A stretch of 63,963 bases of DNA from an uncultured Fibrobacter sp. (lineage in GTDB: Bacteria > Fibrobacterota > Fibrobacteria > Fibrobacterales > Fibrobacteraceae). Below are positions 8,098 through 16,607 of the stretch, piece by piece. Position 1 is the first letter of the stretch. Each line of letters starts with the position of its first letter. Location of the stretch: the NCBI GenBank assembly GCA_900313675.1, contig OMSO01000006.1, forward strand, positions 1 to 63,963. The letters are read 5' to 3'. Under the pieces are notes generated by a model. The model was not told the DNA's origin and made no database searches. It saw nothing but the letters and a program-made list of their open reading frames with translations. The translations under genes and the position numbers were made by a program.

Positions 8098-8454
8098 TCA
8101 GACTTTATACATAGATTTCTTCTCGGCCACGGTAATTGGCGCTGGTGTCCGCCTGCGCTTGAATTTTACTCTGGGAACCAGATGCATTTGAATGCCCAGC
8201 GCGGCAAGAACCTTGAATACGGTTTCAAAGCGCGGATGGGCATTTTCGGCTAAAGCCTTGTAGAGGCTTTCTCGTCCGAGTCCTGACGATTCCGCAATTT
8301 TCGCCATGCCCTTGCTACGTGCGACATGTCCGATAGCATGCAGCAACAATGCGGGGTCGTTTTCTTGGCAAATCAGGTCGAGGTATTCGGCAACGATTTC
8401 TTTGCTGTCAAGATACTCTGCGATGTCTAAACGTGTGACTTCACTTTTTTTCAT
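8098..8454 (-). CDS. HigA-type antitoxin (addiction module antidote protein)
   Basis: 118 residues resembling the TIGR02684 antidote family: an N-terminal DIAEYLDSKEIVAEYL segment, then a helix-turn-helix at about 48-95 (GMAKIAESSGLGRESLYKAL ... FETVFKVLAALGI). It should bind and neutralise the toxin encoded just upstream and repress their shared promoter. It overlaps the toxin gene by 14 bp, with toxin first and antitoxin second, the gene order of higBA. The C-terminus is basic (VKFKRRRTP). The palindrome at 8758-8773 is the likely binding site. Confidence 0.85.
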   Translation of the reverse strand: MKKSEVTRLDIAEYLDSKEIVAEYLDLICQENDPALLLHAIGHVARSKGMAKIAESSGLGRESLYKALAENAHPRFETVFKVLAALGIQMHLVPRVKFKRRRTPAPITVAEKKSMYKV

Positions 8455-8743
8455 TTTTCATTCCTTGCCAAATGTTTTTTGCCTTTACGATGTCTTGATC
8501 TTGTGTGGATTTTTCGCCGCCAATCAGAATAATTACAATAATCTCGCCATCTTTTGCAAAATAGAGTCTGTAGCCTGGTCCATAATCGATGCGCATCTCC
8601 AATACGCCGCTCCCTACAGATTTAAAGTCGCCAAGATTTCCTTTTTCAATTTGTGTCAATCGGGAAAGTATGTGTGCTTTAGCCCGAAAATCTCGTAATT
8701 TTTGCATCCATTTCTGAAATACAGGGGTTTGGTTTACGATCAT
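8441..8743 (-). CDS. RelE/HigB-like toxin (addiction module killer protein)
   Basis: 100 residues of the TIGR02683-type RelE/ParE superfamily: TPVFQKWMQKLRDFRAKAHI at the N-terminus, GNLGDFKSVGSGVLEMRIDY in the core, GPGYRLYFAKDGEIIVIILI near the end, then a polar tail (GGEKSTQDQDIVKAKNIW). Members are usually ribosome-dependent mRNA interferases. The ATG at 8743 is preferred because GGAGAAAAC lies 4 bases upstream; a TTG four codons earlier is possible. The gene overlaps the antitoxin downstream and is preceded by a perfect palindrome, so the module looks intact. Confidence 0.85.
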   Translation of the reverse strand: MIVNQTPVFQKWMQKLRDFRAKAHILSRLTQIEKGNLGDFKSVGSGVLEMRIDYGPGYRLYFAKDGEIIVIILIGGEKSTQDQDIVKAKNIWQGMKNEKK

Positions 8744-8757
8744 TGTTTTCTCCAAAT

Positions 8758-8773
8758 GTATCCAATTGGATAC
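8758..8773. promoter_or_regulatory. Perfect 16-bp palindrome, probable toxin-antitoxin operator
   Basis: GTATCCAATTGGATAC is its own reverse complement. It sits 15 bp upstream of the toxin ATG and overlaps the expected promoter region, the standard place for antitoxin autorepression. Confidence 0.75.
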
Positions 8774-9079
8774 GAATTGTCAAGGGGCGGATGTTTTTAA
8801 GACTTTCTGTCTGCTATATAAACGGAGATGAAGGCCAAAATATGCCGAAAATTTTTGTTTACGTGCGTTTTTTACAAAGGGTGGTTGGCCGACTATTGTA
8901 AATTATTTGCCTAAAATTCGAAATTTCAATCACAAAAAACGCATAATTTGAATGAATTTCCAATTTTTTGTATCATATAAATGTAAATAAACAAATATAG
9001 ATGTCAAAACGGCAGAAAAATCGGCAGATTGTATCTTTTTTTCTCCTTTTTGGGGCGTTTTGCATTTATATTCTGGAAT
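8774..9079. promoter_or_regulatory. AT-rich intergenic region with promoter of the TIGR02147 gene
   Basis: No gene is visible. A -10-like TATATT at 9067-9072 ends 7 bases before the ATG at 9080, so the transcript may be leaderless. TTTGGGGCGTTT at 9049-9060 recurs exactly at 12538-12549 upstream of the first gene of the lipoprotein array, and its TTTGGGG core recurs at 39476-39482 upstream of the second TIGR02147 gene. Confidence 0.5.
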
Positions 9080-9913
9080 ATGGATTCCGTCATCGCATTC
9101 CAGGATTACCGAAAGTTCATGGACCATTGGTTTCAGGAGAAAAAGGCCCATGCCGTAATGACGTGGCGTGAATTTTCAAAACTGGCCGGATTCCGTTCTC
9201 CCGTTTACCTGAAGCTGGTTTGCGAAGGCAAGTCGGGGTTGAGCGGAGCAGGGGTTTCCCGCGTGGCTCATGCCATGGGGCTGGAGGGCTTTGAACTGGC
9301 CTATTTCAAGGCGCTAGTGGCATTTAATCAGGCAAAACGGGAATCCATAAGGCAGAAATATTTCGACGAGATGCAGGCCCTTTCCAAGGCGCACCAGGTA
9401 AATGTCCTGGGGCAAAAGTCCATGGGGTATTTTGAATCGTGGCAGAACCCGGTACTCAGGGAACTGGTGCCCCACATGGCGGGCAAAAAGGCAAAGCAAA
9501 TCGCGGTCCAGTGCATGCCGAAAATCACGGCGCGACAGGTGTCGGCCACCATCAAGTACCTGACATCAATGGGCCTCTTGAAAAAAGTCGGCAAGGATAC
9601 CTTTATACAAACGAACAAGACCGTATCGACGGGGAAAATGGATTTTGTCCCGCTGGCGGTTCAGCAGATGCACTTGCAGATGGGTGCGCTCGCTCTAGAG
9701 GCTATAAAGAACGTGCCCCTGTCCGGCCGCTCCGTTTCAGGGCTCACGCTCGGCCTTACTGAAAAAACATTTCAGAAAATTGTCAAGGAACTGGCGGATT
9801 TCCGTAAGCGCGTTATCGCCATCGCCACCGAAGACGATGACATGGATCAGGTGTTTCGACTGAACCTTCAGCTTTTCCCCCTGACATGGAAACTTGCCTC
9901 CGGTAAAAAATGA
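9080..9913 (+). CDS. TIGR02147 family putative regulator (DUF4423)
   Basis: 277 residues of the Fibrobacter TIGR02147 paralogous family, recognised by FQDYRKFMDHWFQEKK, TWREFSKLAGFRSPVYLKLV (helix-turn-helix-like), a central LGQKSMGYFESWQNPVLREL and a C-terminal DQVFRLNLQLFPLT. The family is thought to be regulatory, but its ligand and DNA site are not known. The ATG at 9080 matches the start of the homologue at 39507 (about the same length, MDSVIAFQDYR versus MKPIIEYSDFR). The last four bases overlap the next gene (ATGA), a FISUMP lipoprotein, so the two are translationally coupled. The same pairing is found at 39507-41181. Confidence 0.85.
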   Translation: MDSVIAFQDYRKFMDHWFQEKKAHAVMTWREFSKLAGFRSPVYLKLVCEGKSGLSGAGVSRVAHAMGLEGFELAYFKALVAFNQAKRESIRQKYFDEMQALSKAHQVNVLGQKSMGYFESWQNPVLRELVPHMAGKKAKQIAVQCMPKITARQVSATIKYLTSMGLLKKVGKDTFIQTNKTVSTGKMDFVPLAVQQMHLQMGALALEAIKNVPLSGRSVSGLTLGLTEKTFQKIVKELADFRKRVIAIATEDDDMDQVFRLNLQLFPLTWKLASGKK

Positions 9914-12228
9914 AACAAGGAAAATTTGCACAGATGAAAAAGACATTTGGACATAGTTTTTTCTGGCTTGCATTGCTTGCCTTGGCCGCGTTGTTTGCGT
10001 GCGCCTGTTCAGGAGACGACAAACAGGCCGGTGGCGCTACCGAAGAGACCCAGATTGCCATCGAAGACAAGACTGTTGCCGGCGTTTCTGAAAAGGGTCC
10101 CTTCACGGTGGGTTCTGCAGTCCACATTTACGAATTGGAATTTGAGACACTCGGGCATACGGGGCGTTCCATTCCTGGAAAAATCGCCAGCGACCGTGGG
10201 GATTTCCGGTTTACCCATTTGAATTTGGAATGCCAATTTGCATTTATGGAGGTTTCGGGATATTACCGCAACGAAAATACCGGAAAACAATCGACGGCCC
10301 CTATAACCCTTAATGCCCTGGTGGATTTGTCTGACAAGGAAACGGCCAACATCAACCTTTTGACTCATTTGGCGTTCGAGCACACCCTGTTCCTGGTAAA
10401 CGAGGGCAAGCCTGTAAAAGACGCCAAGCAGCAGGCGGAACAGGAAATCCTGAAGGCGTTTTATATTGAAAACGAATTGATTGGCGACTTCGAAGGACTT
10501 TCCATATTCAAGAAGGGAGAGGGGAACGCAGCCCTCCTGGCCATAAGTTCCTTGATGCAGGCGGATCTTGCGGAAGGAGATTTCTCCGAAAGACTGGCGA
10601 ATTTTGCCTACGATATCGAAAAGGATGGCGTGTGGAACGATTCGGTAACCGCTACCGCCGTGGCGGACTGGGCAAGTGCAGTTAGCCTGTCCACCTACTA
10701 TGCCGACATCCGTAAGAACATAAAGGGCTGGAAAATTTCCGACATCATACCCGATTTTGAAAAATCCATGGACAAGTTCTGGTGGGAGAACTACGGGCTC
10801 GGTGATTGCGACAAGGAGCAGGAAGGTGTTGTGAAAGCAAACACCAATGCGTTGAGCAAGTTGAACGGCGTTCATTTCATTTGCAAGGATAACTTGTGGC
10901 GCCTGGCCTCGGATATCGAGAAAGATACGTACAAGTGGAAAACGGTAAAAGACGGCGATGTAAAATTCGGCGACGTGGTGAAGGCCAACTGCTATGTCTA
11001 TGAGGATAAAGTCTGGCGAGCCGGTGAGGCAAATGACTGCTCGCTGGGGCTTCGCGGATGCACAGTCTTGAGGCAAGATACTGTTGGCCAGGGCTCGGAT
11101 AAAAACTGGTACAAGTGTGTTTCGCAAACTTGGCGTACTGCTACGGATATAGAAAAAGATACAGCAACGTGGGGTGTCGGAGAATTTGATGGTGAAATAC
11201 GTCCAGGCCAAGTCAATAAGGGTATGCGCTACATCTACGAAGACGCAAAAAAAGTTTGGCGCGAGGCCACGGAAATAGAAGTTGAAACTTACCAAAAGGA
11301 TTGTTTAAAAGATGGTAAACTTTTCAACGGCAATGTGAACAGTTCTGCAATGTATGTTTGCGATGCCGGAAAATTCCGTGTTGCAAGCGACATGGAGATA
11401 TTGGGCGAGTTGGGTTGTACCAGTTATAATCGGGATGGCTATCATATTTTGACACAAGTTTCGTATCCGCACATAGATAGTATCAGCCCTTGGAATATGA
11501 CGTATAGGAGTGATAAAATTTCGAAGAATTATTCCTATTACAAGTGTACCAAGAATGGCTGGGCGTTTACAAGAGAAAAGTTGAATCAGGGAACTATGGT
11601 TGATGAACGTGATGGGCAAGAGTACAAAACGATTGGGATTGGTACCCAAGTCTGGATGGCTGAAAATCTGAACTATGCTGTGCCGGGGAAATATAGTTAT
11701 GAGCGTGCGTTCCTTTTCGATGACGAACATACAATGGATGTATTACATTGTGCTACTGGTCAGCTTATTCCTGAAAACTGTAGAAATCTAGGGAATTGGA
11801 TAAAAGCAGATTCTTTAAGTTATTGCTACAATAATGATATAGACAGTTGTGCAAAATATGGAAGGCTTTACTCTAACCCGGCTTATATTACCACAACATC
11901 CCTTTCTGGCATTTGTCCGGATGGATGGCATATTCCTGATGTATATGAGGCGATGACATTGGTTACGTTAATGGGAGATACACTTGAGTGGGTGGAGAGT
12001 GGGGTGGCCATATCCATGCGAGGAGGAACGCGTTTTACCGAATTCTCTCTATATTCCCCCGTAATTGAATATGGTGATCGTGACATGGGAGTCTTTTATG
12101 TTAGCGACACATTGTTTTTTGCTCTAGATGGACGTGGTCAAATACAAGTAGGTAATCAATTTGCCCGTATTGATTTTTACAGTGAATATTCGCATATTCC
12201 CGTCCGCTGCATCAAAGACGAAGAATAG
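9910..12228 (+). CDS. FISUMP-domain lipoprotein, large
   Basis: 772 residues. The N-terminus has a hydrophobic segment ending in LAALFACACSGDD, a lipobox-type signal; a start eight codons later (MKKTFGHSF) is also possible. Residues 50-290 form an unrecognised domain that starts with a VSEKGPFTVGSAVHIYEL beta segment. About 290-560 contains loose repeats pairing a Cys with a final W and VASD/TATD (for example FICKDNLWRLASDIEKDTYKW). The C-terminal 200 residues are FISUMP: WMAENLNYAVPGKY, CAKYGRLYSNPAY, GICPDGWHIPDVYE and a final IPVRCIKDEE. The mid-part DNA becomes AT-rich after about 11,100. Translationally coupled to the TIGR02147 gene. The role is probably cell-surface binding or adhesion; no enzyme motif is seen. 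Confidence 0.8.
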   Translation: MKQGKFAQMKKTFGHSFFWLALLALAALFACACSGDDKQAGGATEETQIAIEDKTVAGVSEKGPFTVGSAVHIYELEFETLGHTGRSIPGKIASDRGDFRFTHLNLECQFAFMEVSGYYRNENTGKQSTAPITLNALVDLSDKETANINLLTHLAFEHTLFLVNEGKPVKDAKQQAEQEILKAFYIENELIGDFEGLSIFKKGEGNAALLAISSLMQADLAEGDFSERLANFAYDIEKDGVWNDSVTATAVADWASAVSLSTYYADIRKNIKGWKISDIIPDFEKSMDKFWWENYGLGDCDKEQEGVVKANTNALSKLNGVHFICKDNLWRLASDIEKDTYKWKTVKDGDVKFGDVVKANCYVYEDKVWRAGEANDCSLGLRGCTVLRQDTVGQGSDKNWYKCVSQTWRTATDIEKDTATWGVGEFDGEIRPGQVNKGMRYIYEDAKKVWREATEIEVETYQKDCLKDGKLFNGNVNSSAMYVCDAGKFRVASDMEILGELGCTSYNRDGYHILTQVSYPHIDSISPWNMTYRSDKISKNYSYYKCTKNGWAFTREKLNQGTMVDERDGQEYKTIGIGTQVWMAENLNYAVPGKYSYERAFLFDDEHTMDVLHCATGQLIPENCRNLGNWIKADSLSYCYNNDIDSCAKYGRLYSNPAYITTTSLSGICPDGWHIPDVYEAMTLVTLMGDTLEWVESGVAISMRGGTRFTEFSLYSPVIEYGDRDMGVFYVSDTLFFALDGRGQIQVGNQFARIDFYSEYSHIPVRCIKDEE

Positions 12229-12622
12229 GTTTTTGCATATAGGCCTTCGGCAAGCGTCAAAATCACGTCAAATCGACAAAAGTCTCTGAAAAACGCGAAA
12301 AAAGTGCGTTAACGAAAATTTACATCTTTTTGTTTTTTTTTGTTTACATTTAACGAGTTAAGTGTAGGAAAGGAGTATTTGCCCTGTACAAGCCCGTAAT
12401 GTAAAAAAATCAAGAAAAGTTCCAAAAATTAGAGCCATGATATCCGTTTTTCCATAAAAATCGACTGTTATGTATCATAAAACAGTAAAAATTTTCGTCA
12501 AACTATCAAAAAGTGGCAAATTTGCGGTTTTGGGGGCTTTGGGGCGTTTCTTTCAAACCTGGCCCATATATATTCATGTATATGGAAATTGAATTTTAAA
12601 AAGGATGTGGAGAGAATTGAAA
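12229..12622. promoter_or_regulatory. AT-rich leader of the lipoprotein array
   Basis: No gene is visible in these 394 bp. T/A-rich blocks (TTTTTGTTTTTTTTTGTTTA around 12331-12350) could hold promoters. TTTGGGGCGTTT at 12538-12549 repeats the element upstream of the TIGR02147 gene at 9049, and TATATATT follows at about 12568. GGAGAG precedes the chosen start at 12623. Confidence 0.4.
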
Positions 12623-14536
12623 ATGAAAAGAGAAATCGTTACTTTGTTTGCAGCCTCGGCTGCTGTATTTCTCGTGGCCTGCGGTTCCGACAGCAGCGGA
12701 ACCAATGCAAACGACGGGGAACTCGTCTCCGTTCAGGCAGAAACCTTCGACGACCTGCCCAATTGCAGCAAGAGCAGGGAAGGCGATTTGGCCGAAGTTC
12801 TGGACGAGCGCAAGGCCTACCGCTGCGAGAAGGGCGCCTGGGAATTCGACCACAATGTCCTCGATACAGTCAAGACAGAAGATGAGTTGCCCGCCTGTAT
12901 TGGCAAGAAAGAAGGGCTTTCGTTGTTTGTCAAAAGCGAAAGTGCCGCCTACACCTGCGATGGCAAGCGCTGGACCAAGGAAGACGCCCCCGGCGAATCG
13001 GGGGTCGTGGAATACGAAACCGAAGACGATTTACCCAACTGTGTTGTCAAGCGCGAGGGGGAAACGGCCTTGATAGAGGGCGAGGCCTATCTGTGCGACG
13101 GCACCCGTTGGAAAGCCGTGGGCACCTACTACGCTACCGAGGACAGCCTCAGCAACTGCACCGCCAAACGGGAGGGTGAAAAGGCCTACATCGCCGACGA
13201 GGGCACTGCCCTGAAATGCACCGACGGGGAATGGAAAGAAGTTAAGGCCGCTGATCAAGGCCGAAGCGAGCCTGACGATGATTCACCAAAATCATCGTCC
13301 TCGACTTCGGATACCCCCACGTCATCCTCGACCCCGATCGAGGATCTGTCTTCGTCCTCTGTCAAGGTCCCCGAACCAGAAGAAGGGACTCTCACCGACT
13401 CCCGCGATGGTAAGACTTACAAGACCGTTGTCATCGGTACACAGACCTGGATGGCGGAGAACCTGAACTATGCTGCCACGAGTTCCGTTTGCCCTCTGGA
13501 AAACAGTGCCTACTGCACAAAGTACGGCAGGCTCTACCTTCCAGGAGGAGCCTCCACTTACTGCCCAAGCGGATGGCATGTTCCCTCCCTTTCGGAATGG
13601 ACCGTGCTGTACAATTATGTAGATGCGAATAACGGCACGGAGGGGGTAGGCAAAAGCCTGAAATCCACCACGGGGTGGTACGAGGCGGGAACCACGGTTG
13701 GGAAAAGAATGGCTGTTGCGACGGGGAAGGACCAGTTCGGTTTTTCGGCACTCCCGGCAGGAAGCTGCTGGTGGGACACGCCCTCATGGAACTGTTATAG
13801 CGATGACGAGGCGAGATTCCTTGCAAGCGGAGGCGAAATACTTCAAATTCTCTACGATAGCGATATCATTACACAAGAAGAAAACTCGGATGGCACCAAC
13901 GTGAAAGTTTCTGTCAGGTGCTTGAAGGGGGCTGTTGCTAGCACAACAACCACTAGTTCTTCTTCGTTGGCGAAGAAGGAAATCGACGGATGTACTTGTG
14001 ACGGGGAACTCACGACAGAAACTAATGACTTGGCAAGCGACAATCCTGTTGAATACACATGGAGCGTTACTGGTTGCTCTAGCGAAGGCGCGGAACCCTT
14101 GAGTTATATCTGGTCGGGTTCGGTATCAGGAACCAAGAGCAGCGTGACCGGTTCTTTCACCAAGAAGGGCGAATATACCCCAAGTGTCACCGTGACCAAT
14201 GCTGACGGCAATACCAAGGAAGTCTCCTGCCCCAGTTTCTTGGTGACGGACAGCGATAATCCCTATGATGAAATTGAGTTTCCATCAGGTCGTTTAGGGC
14301 CTGGTGGATATTATATACCTGAATGCCCAGGGAGTGAATGGCATTCTTCTACGACGTATACTATTGTACTTAAAGGAGGATCGTCCGAAAATTGCCTTGA
14401 TTGGATAGATGCCTCGCTAGTGACATGGGTTTCCGGCTATCATTGGGGTGATTGCGCCGGTGAGGTTCAGGTTGAGTTTCCCTTGTATATCACAATCCAT
14501 GCTGGGGAATATATGGAATTTGATAGTTGTTATTAG
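12623..14536 (+). CDS. Lipoprotein: four Cys-W repeats, Ser linker, FISUMP, PKD-like domain
   Basis: 637 residues; the start at 12623 (MKREIVTLF) has GGAGAG 8 bases upstream and is preferred to the ATG at 12605. The lipobox is FLVACGSD. Four repeats of about 38 residues follow, with the pattern DDLPNC..REG.....Y.CDGxxW (FDDLPNCSKSREGDLAEV, EDELPACIGKKEGLSLFV, EDDLPNCVVKREGETALI, EDSLSNCTAKREGEKAYI). A Ser/Thr-rich linker leads to FISUMP at about 255-435 (TQTWMAENLNY, CTKYGRLYLPGG, CPSGWHVPSLSEW, KVSVRCLKG). About 450-540 is PKD/Ig-like (YIWSGSVSGTKSSVTGSFTK, GEYTPSVTVTNADG), with an AT-rich 90-residue extra end. The first two repeats are almost identical in DNA to those in the genes at 16608, 18131 and 19859. 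First gene of a run with 1-17 nt gaps. Confidence 0.82.
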   Translation: MKREIVTLFAASAAVFLVACGSDSSGTNANDGELVSVQAETFDDLPNCSKSREGDLAEVLDERKAYRCEKGAWEFDHNVLDTVKTEDELPACIGKKEGLSLFVKSESAAYTCDGKRWTKEDAPGESGVVEYETEDDLPNCVVKREGETALIEGEAYLCDGTRWKAVGTYYATEDSLSNCTAKREGEKAYIADEGTALKCTDGEWKEVKAADQGRSEPDDDSPKSSSSTSDTPTSSSTPIEDLSSSSVKVPEPEEGTLTDSRDGKTYKTVVIGTQTWMAENLNYAATSSVCPLENSAYCTKYGRLYLPGGASTYCPSGWHVPSLSEWTVLYNYVDANNGTEGVGKSLKSTTGWYEAGTTVGKRMAVATGKDQFGFSALPAGSCWWDTPSWNCYSDDEARFLASGGEILQILYDSDIITQEENSDGTNVKVSVRCLKGAVASTTTTSSSSLAKKEIDGCTCDGELTTETNDLASDNPVEYTWSVTGCSSEGAEPLSYIWSGSVSGTKSSVTGSFTKKGEYTPSVTVTNADGNTKEVSCPSFLVTDSDNPYDEIEFPSGRLGPGGYYIPECPGSEWHSSTTYTIVLKGGSSENCLDWIDASLVTWVSGYHWGDCAGEVQVEFPLYITIHAGEYMEFDSCY

Positions 14537-14551
14537 TTCAAGGGGTGTCTA

Positions 14552-14866
14552 ATGTGCGAAAAACATATGATTCAGTGTACCATCAAGAAACTCAGGTCTA
14601 ATGGATCCGTTGTCATTAAGGGTTGTGATGGATTTGCCGTTAAGAGTGATGGTAAGGAATATAACCTGTTTATGGATACTGACTCCTCCAGTGATGACAA
14701 AGCGAGTATAGGTTCTGTTCTTAGAGATGCTGATATAGAATACGAATTGAAAGGTGAATTGCATGAATGGGAATTCTTGCTATTACGGGATGCTGTTTGT
14801 AATAACAAAAAAGTTGAACTGGAAATATTAAATAATGTGATACAGAGTGTCTCCGTTCTAGGCTAA
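14552..14866 (+). CDS. Unknown 104-residue protein preceding the SIR2-like gene
   Basis: Not recognised. A soluble protein without signal peptide or membrane segment; the sequence alternates like a small beta protein (CTIKKLRSNGSVVIKGCDGF, then GKEYNLFM, IEYELKGEL, KKVELEILNN). AAGGGG lies 6 bases before the start. It begins 15 nt after the preceding lipoprotein and ends 5 nt before the SIR2-like gene, so it is probably co-translated with the latter. Base composition is clearly more AT-rich than the lipoprotein repeats either side, consistent with a transferred two-gene cassette. It might be a partner, sensor or antidote of the SIR2-like protein, but nothing in the sequence proves that. Confidence 0.7.
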   Translation: MCEKHMIQCTIKKLRSNGSVVIKGCDGFAVKSDGKEYNLFMDTDSSSDDKASIGSVLRDADIEYELKGELHEWEFLLLRDAVCNNKKVELEILNNVIQSVSVLG

Positions 14867-14871
14867 AATAC

Positions 14872-16593
14872 ATGTCAACAGATAGTCTTCATTATCCGGA
14901 AACTCTTGTTTTTGTCGGTGCCGGGGCGACGGCGTCCCTCGGTATGCCCCAAAGCGATTTGCAAAGTATTTTTTTTAGGGCTTTAGCGGGTCGTAAGAAC
15001 GAGGCGTCTCTAGAAAATATTCTGTCGGATTCTGGTTCGAAAAAGATTTTCGGAAATGTACCTCCATTTAAAGGACGTGACCTTGAGTTTATGGCGGCAT
15101 TTATTCGTTTTCTTGGAGACGATATTTCTAAGGATTGGTATTCCGTTGACGAAGAAGATCTAGCAAATGGTAGAATCGTTTTTGGGTATTCAACAGATGA
15201 ATCGCTTCTTCGTTCTCGCATTTTAGAACTTCGGCGAGAATATGATTGGAATGGTTTAAAACAAATTATCAATATTTGTCCCCACGACAAGGGAAATGAC
15301 AATCTTATTCGAGATATATATACCTTGATTGATTTAAAAATTCGTGATAAGCAGGGAATTAGGGTATATGCAAATCAAGAATCTAGTTGCATTATTGAAC
15401 CGGGACGTTTACAAAAGGTTCGCAACTGTATTGTACTTTTCACCAATATTCTGTTTGGCAATTCCTGGTATGCTCTGTCTAAAGGGGAACGACCTGAAAT
15501 CTTTGAAAAGTATGTCAAATTCATGGAATCTTTTTCAAGGTTAATGCAAAGGGAAGGGGCCGATTTCGAGAGTCGCGGCTATAAAATGAACTCGCCCCTT
15601 TTCTATTCCATGTCCTGTGCCATGGTTTCGCTCAATTTCGAAACGGTCTTTTTGTGGCTGCGATTCAATGCGAACCGAAAAGCAAATGGAAACAATTTTT
15701 ACTTATCCCAATCTGCTAGAAAATTGGAAACGTGGGTGGATTTTGGCCTTATTAGCAAACGAAGGGATATTTCTAGTGATCCTCAAAAAAGAAAGGAGGG
15801 AATTTACAAGTTTTCTCAAATAGAAACATCCATATATAGATCCAATGGGATTGACTCTCCGGGCGTTCCAATAGGGCGTATTGGTGCATTTTTCTTTGCT
15901 CATGGATGCTGCAACTGGCGTGAGTGTCCCTCTTGCGGTCGGATGATGTATTATCTAGGTGACAAGTGGGAATACAAGTCAAGTCATTTGAATCCGCCAT
16001 TTCCTATACCGCTTTTTGAAAATAATGTTTTTAATCGCACTCCTAGAGAAAAGGAATGGAAAGGTAAATTGCGTTATGATTCTCTAGAATGTATTAGTTG
16101 TGGCTCTGAGACCATAGCGAGTAATGCACCAATGATTATGCAGACTATGATTAAGGGAATCCCGACATCTTTTTTAGACGAAGTGCAACGGGAAACACGA
16201 GTATTGCTGGGTAAAGCGCGTCACATTGTGTTGTTAGGCTATCAGTTACCTCCTGATGATATACTATGGCAAGAGGCTTTTGCGGAGTCGGTTAGGTCGC
16301 GTAAGAATTCTGAAAATGGTGCTTATTGTTCTGTCATTGTTGGCCATTTAGGGAGAAAATGCTGGATTTATGGTGATGAAATGATGCAGTATGCTAAAGC
16401 GCATAGATATGAAAAGGATGCTTCAGGTTATGGTGCGAATGCCATTGTGAATGCGGTATCCATTTTTGGTAAAGAATATGTTCGGGCTTATTGTGGTGGA
16501 ATACCCGATGTTTTTGGTGATGGTTCTGAAACCGATGTTAAGACAATCCTTTACCCTGAGTGGGTGAATTGGAAAGAAACAAGATTAAATTAA
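14872..16593 (+). CDS. SIR2-like protein with zinc ribbon, possible NADase/defence effector
   Basis: 573 residues. LVFVGAGATASLGMP (residues 12-26) matches the NAD-binding GAG(A/S) start of the sirtuin fold. VSLNFETVF (252-260) sits where sirtuins have T(Q/N)N(I/Y)D. AHG at 343-345 could be the catalytic His. C352/C355 and C407/C410 form the two zinc pairs, and VLLGYQLPPDD (453-463) is the late motif of bacterial SIR2-like (PF13289-type) proteins. The long helical insert between 30 and 250 is also typical of defence SIR2 proteins rather than of deacetylases. No signal peptide: a cytoplasmic protein inside a lipoprotein operon. AT-rich compared with neighbours. It could hydrolyse NAD+ or ADP-ribose derivatives on infection; a housekeeping role cannot be excluded. 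Confidence 0.75.
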   Translation: MSTDSLHYPETLVFVGAGATASLGMPQSDLQSIFFRALAGRKNEASLENILSDSGSKKIFGNVPPFKGRDLEFMAAFIRFLGDDISKDWYSVDEEDLANGRIVFGYSTDESLLRSRILELRREYDWNGLKQIINICPHDKGNDNLIRDIYTLIDLKIRDKQGIRVYANQESSCIIEPGRLQKVRNCIVLFTNILFGNSWYALSKGERPEIFEKYVKFMESFSRLMQREGADFESRGYKMNSPLFYSMSCAMVSLNFETVFLWLRFNANRKANGNNFYLSQSARKLETWVDFGLISKRRDISSDPQKRKEGIYKFSQIETSIYRSNGIDSPGVPIGRIGAFFFAHGCCNWRECPSCGRMMYYLGDKWEYKSSHLNPPFPIPLFENNVFNRTPREKEWKGKLRYDSLECISCGSETIASNAPMIMQTMIKGIPTSFLDEVQRETRVLLGKARHIVLLGYQLPPDDILWQEAFAESVRSRKNSENGAYCSVIVGHLGRKCWIYGDEMMQYAKAHRYEKDASGYGANAIVNAVSIFGKEYVRAYCGGIPDVFGDGSETDVKTILYPEWVNWKETRLN

Positions 16594-16607
16594 CTAGGCG
16601 GCTAAAA

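Noticed and set aside
8930..9151. A 73-codon minus-strand frame upstream of the TIGR02147 gene
   Set aside because: It overlaps the promoter and start of the regulator gene and resembles nothing known.
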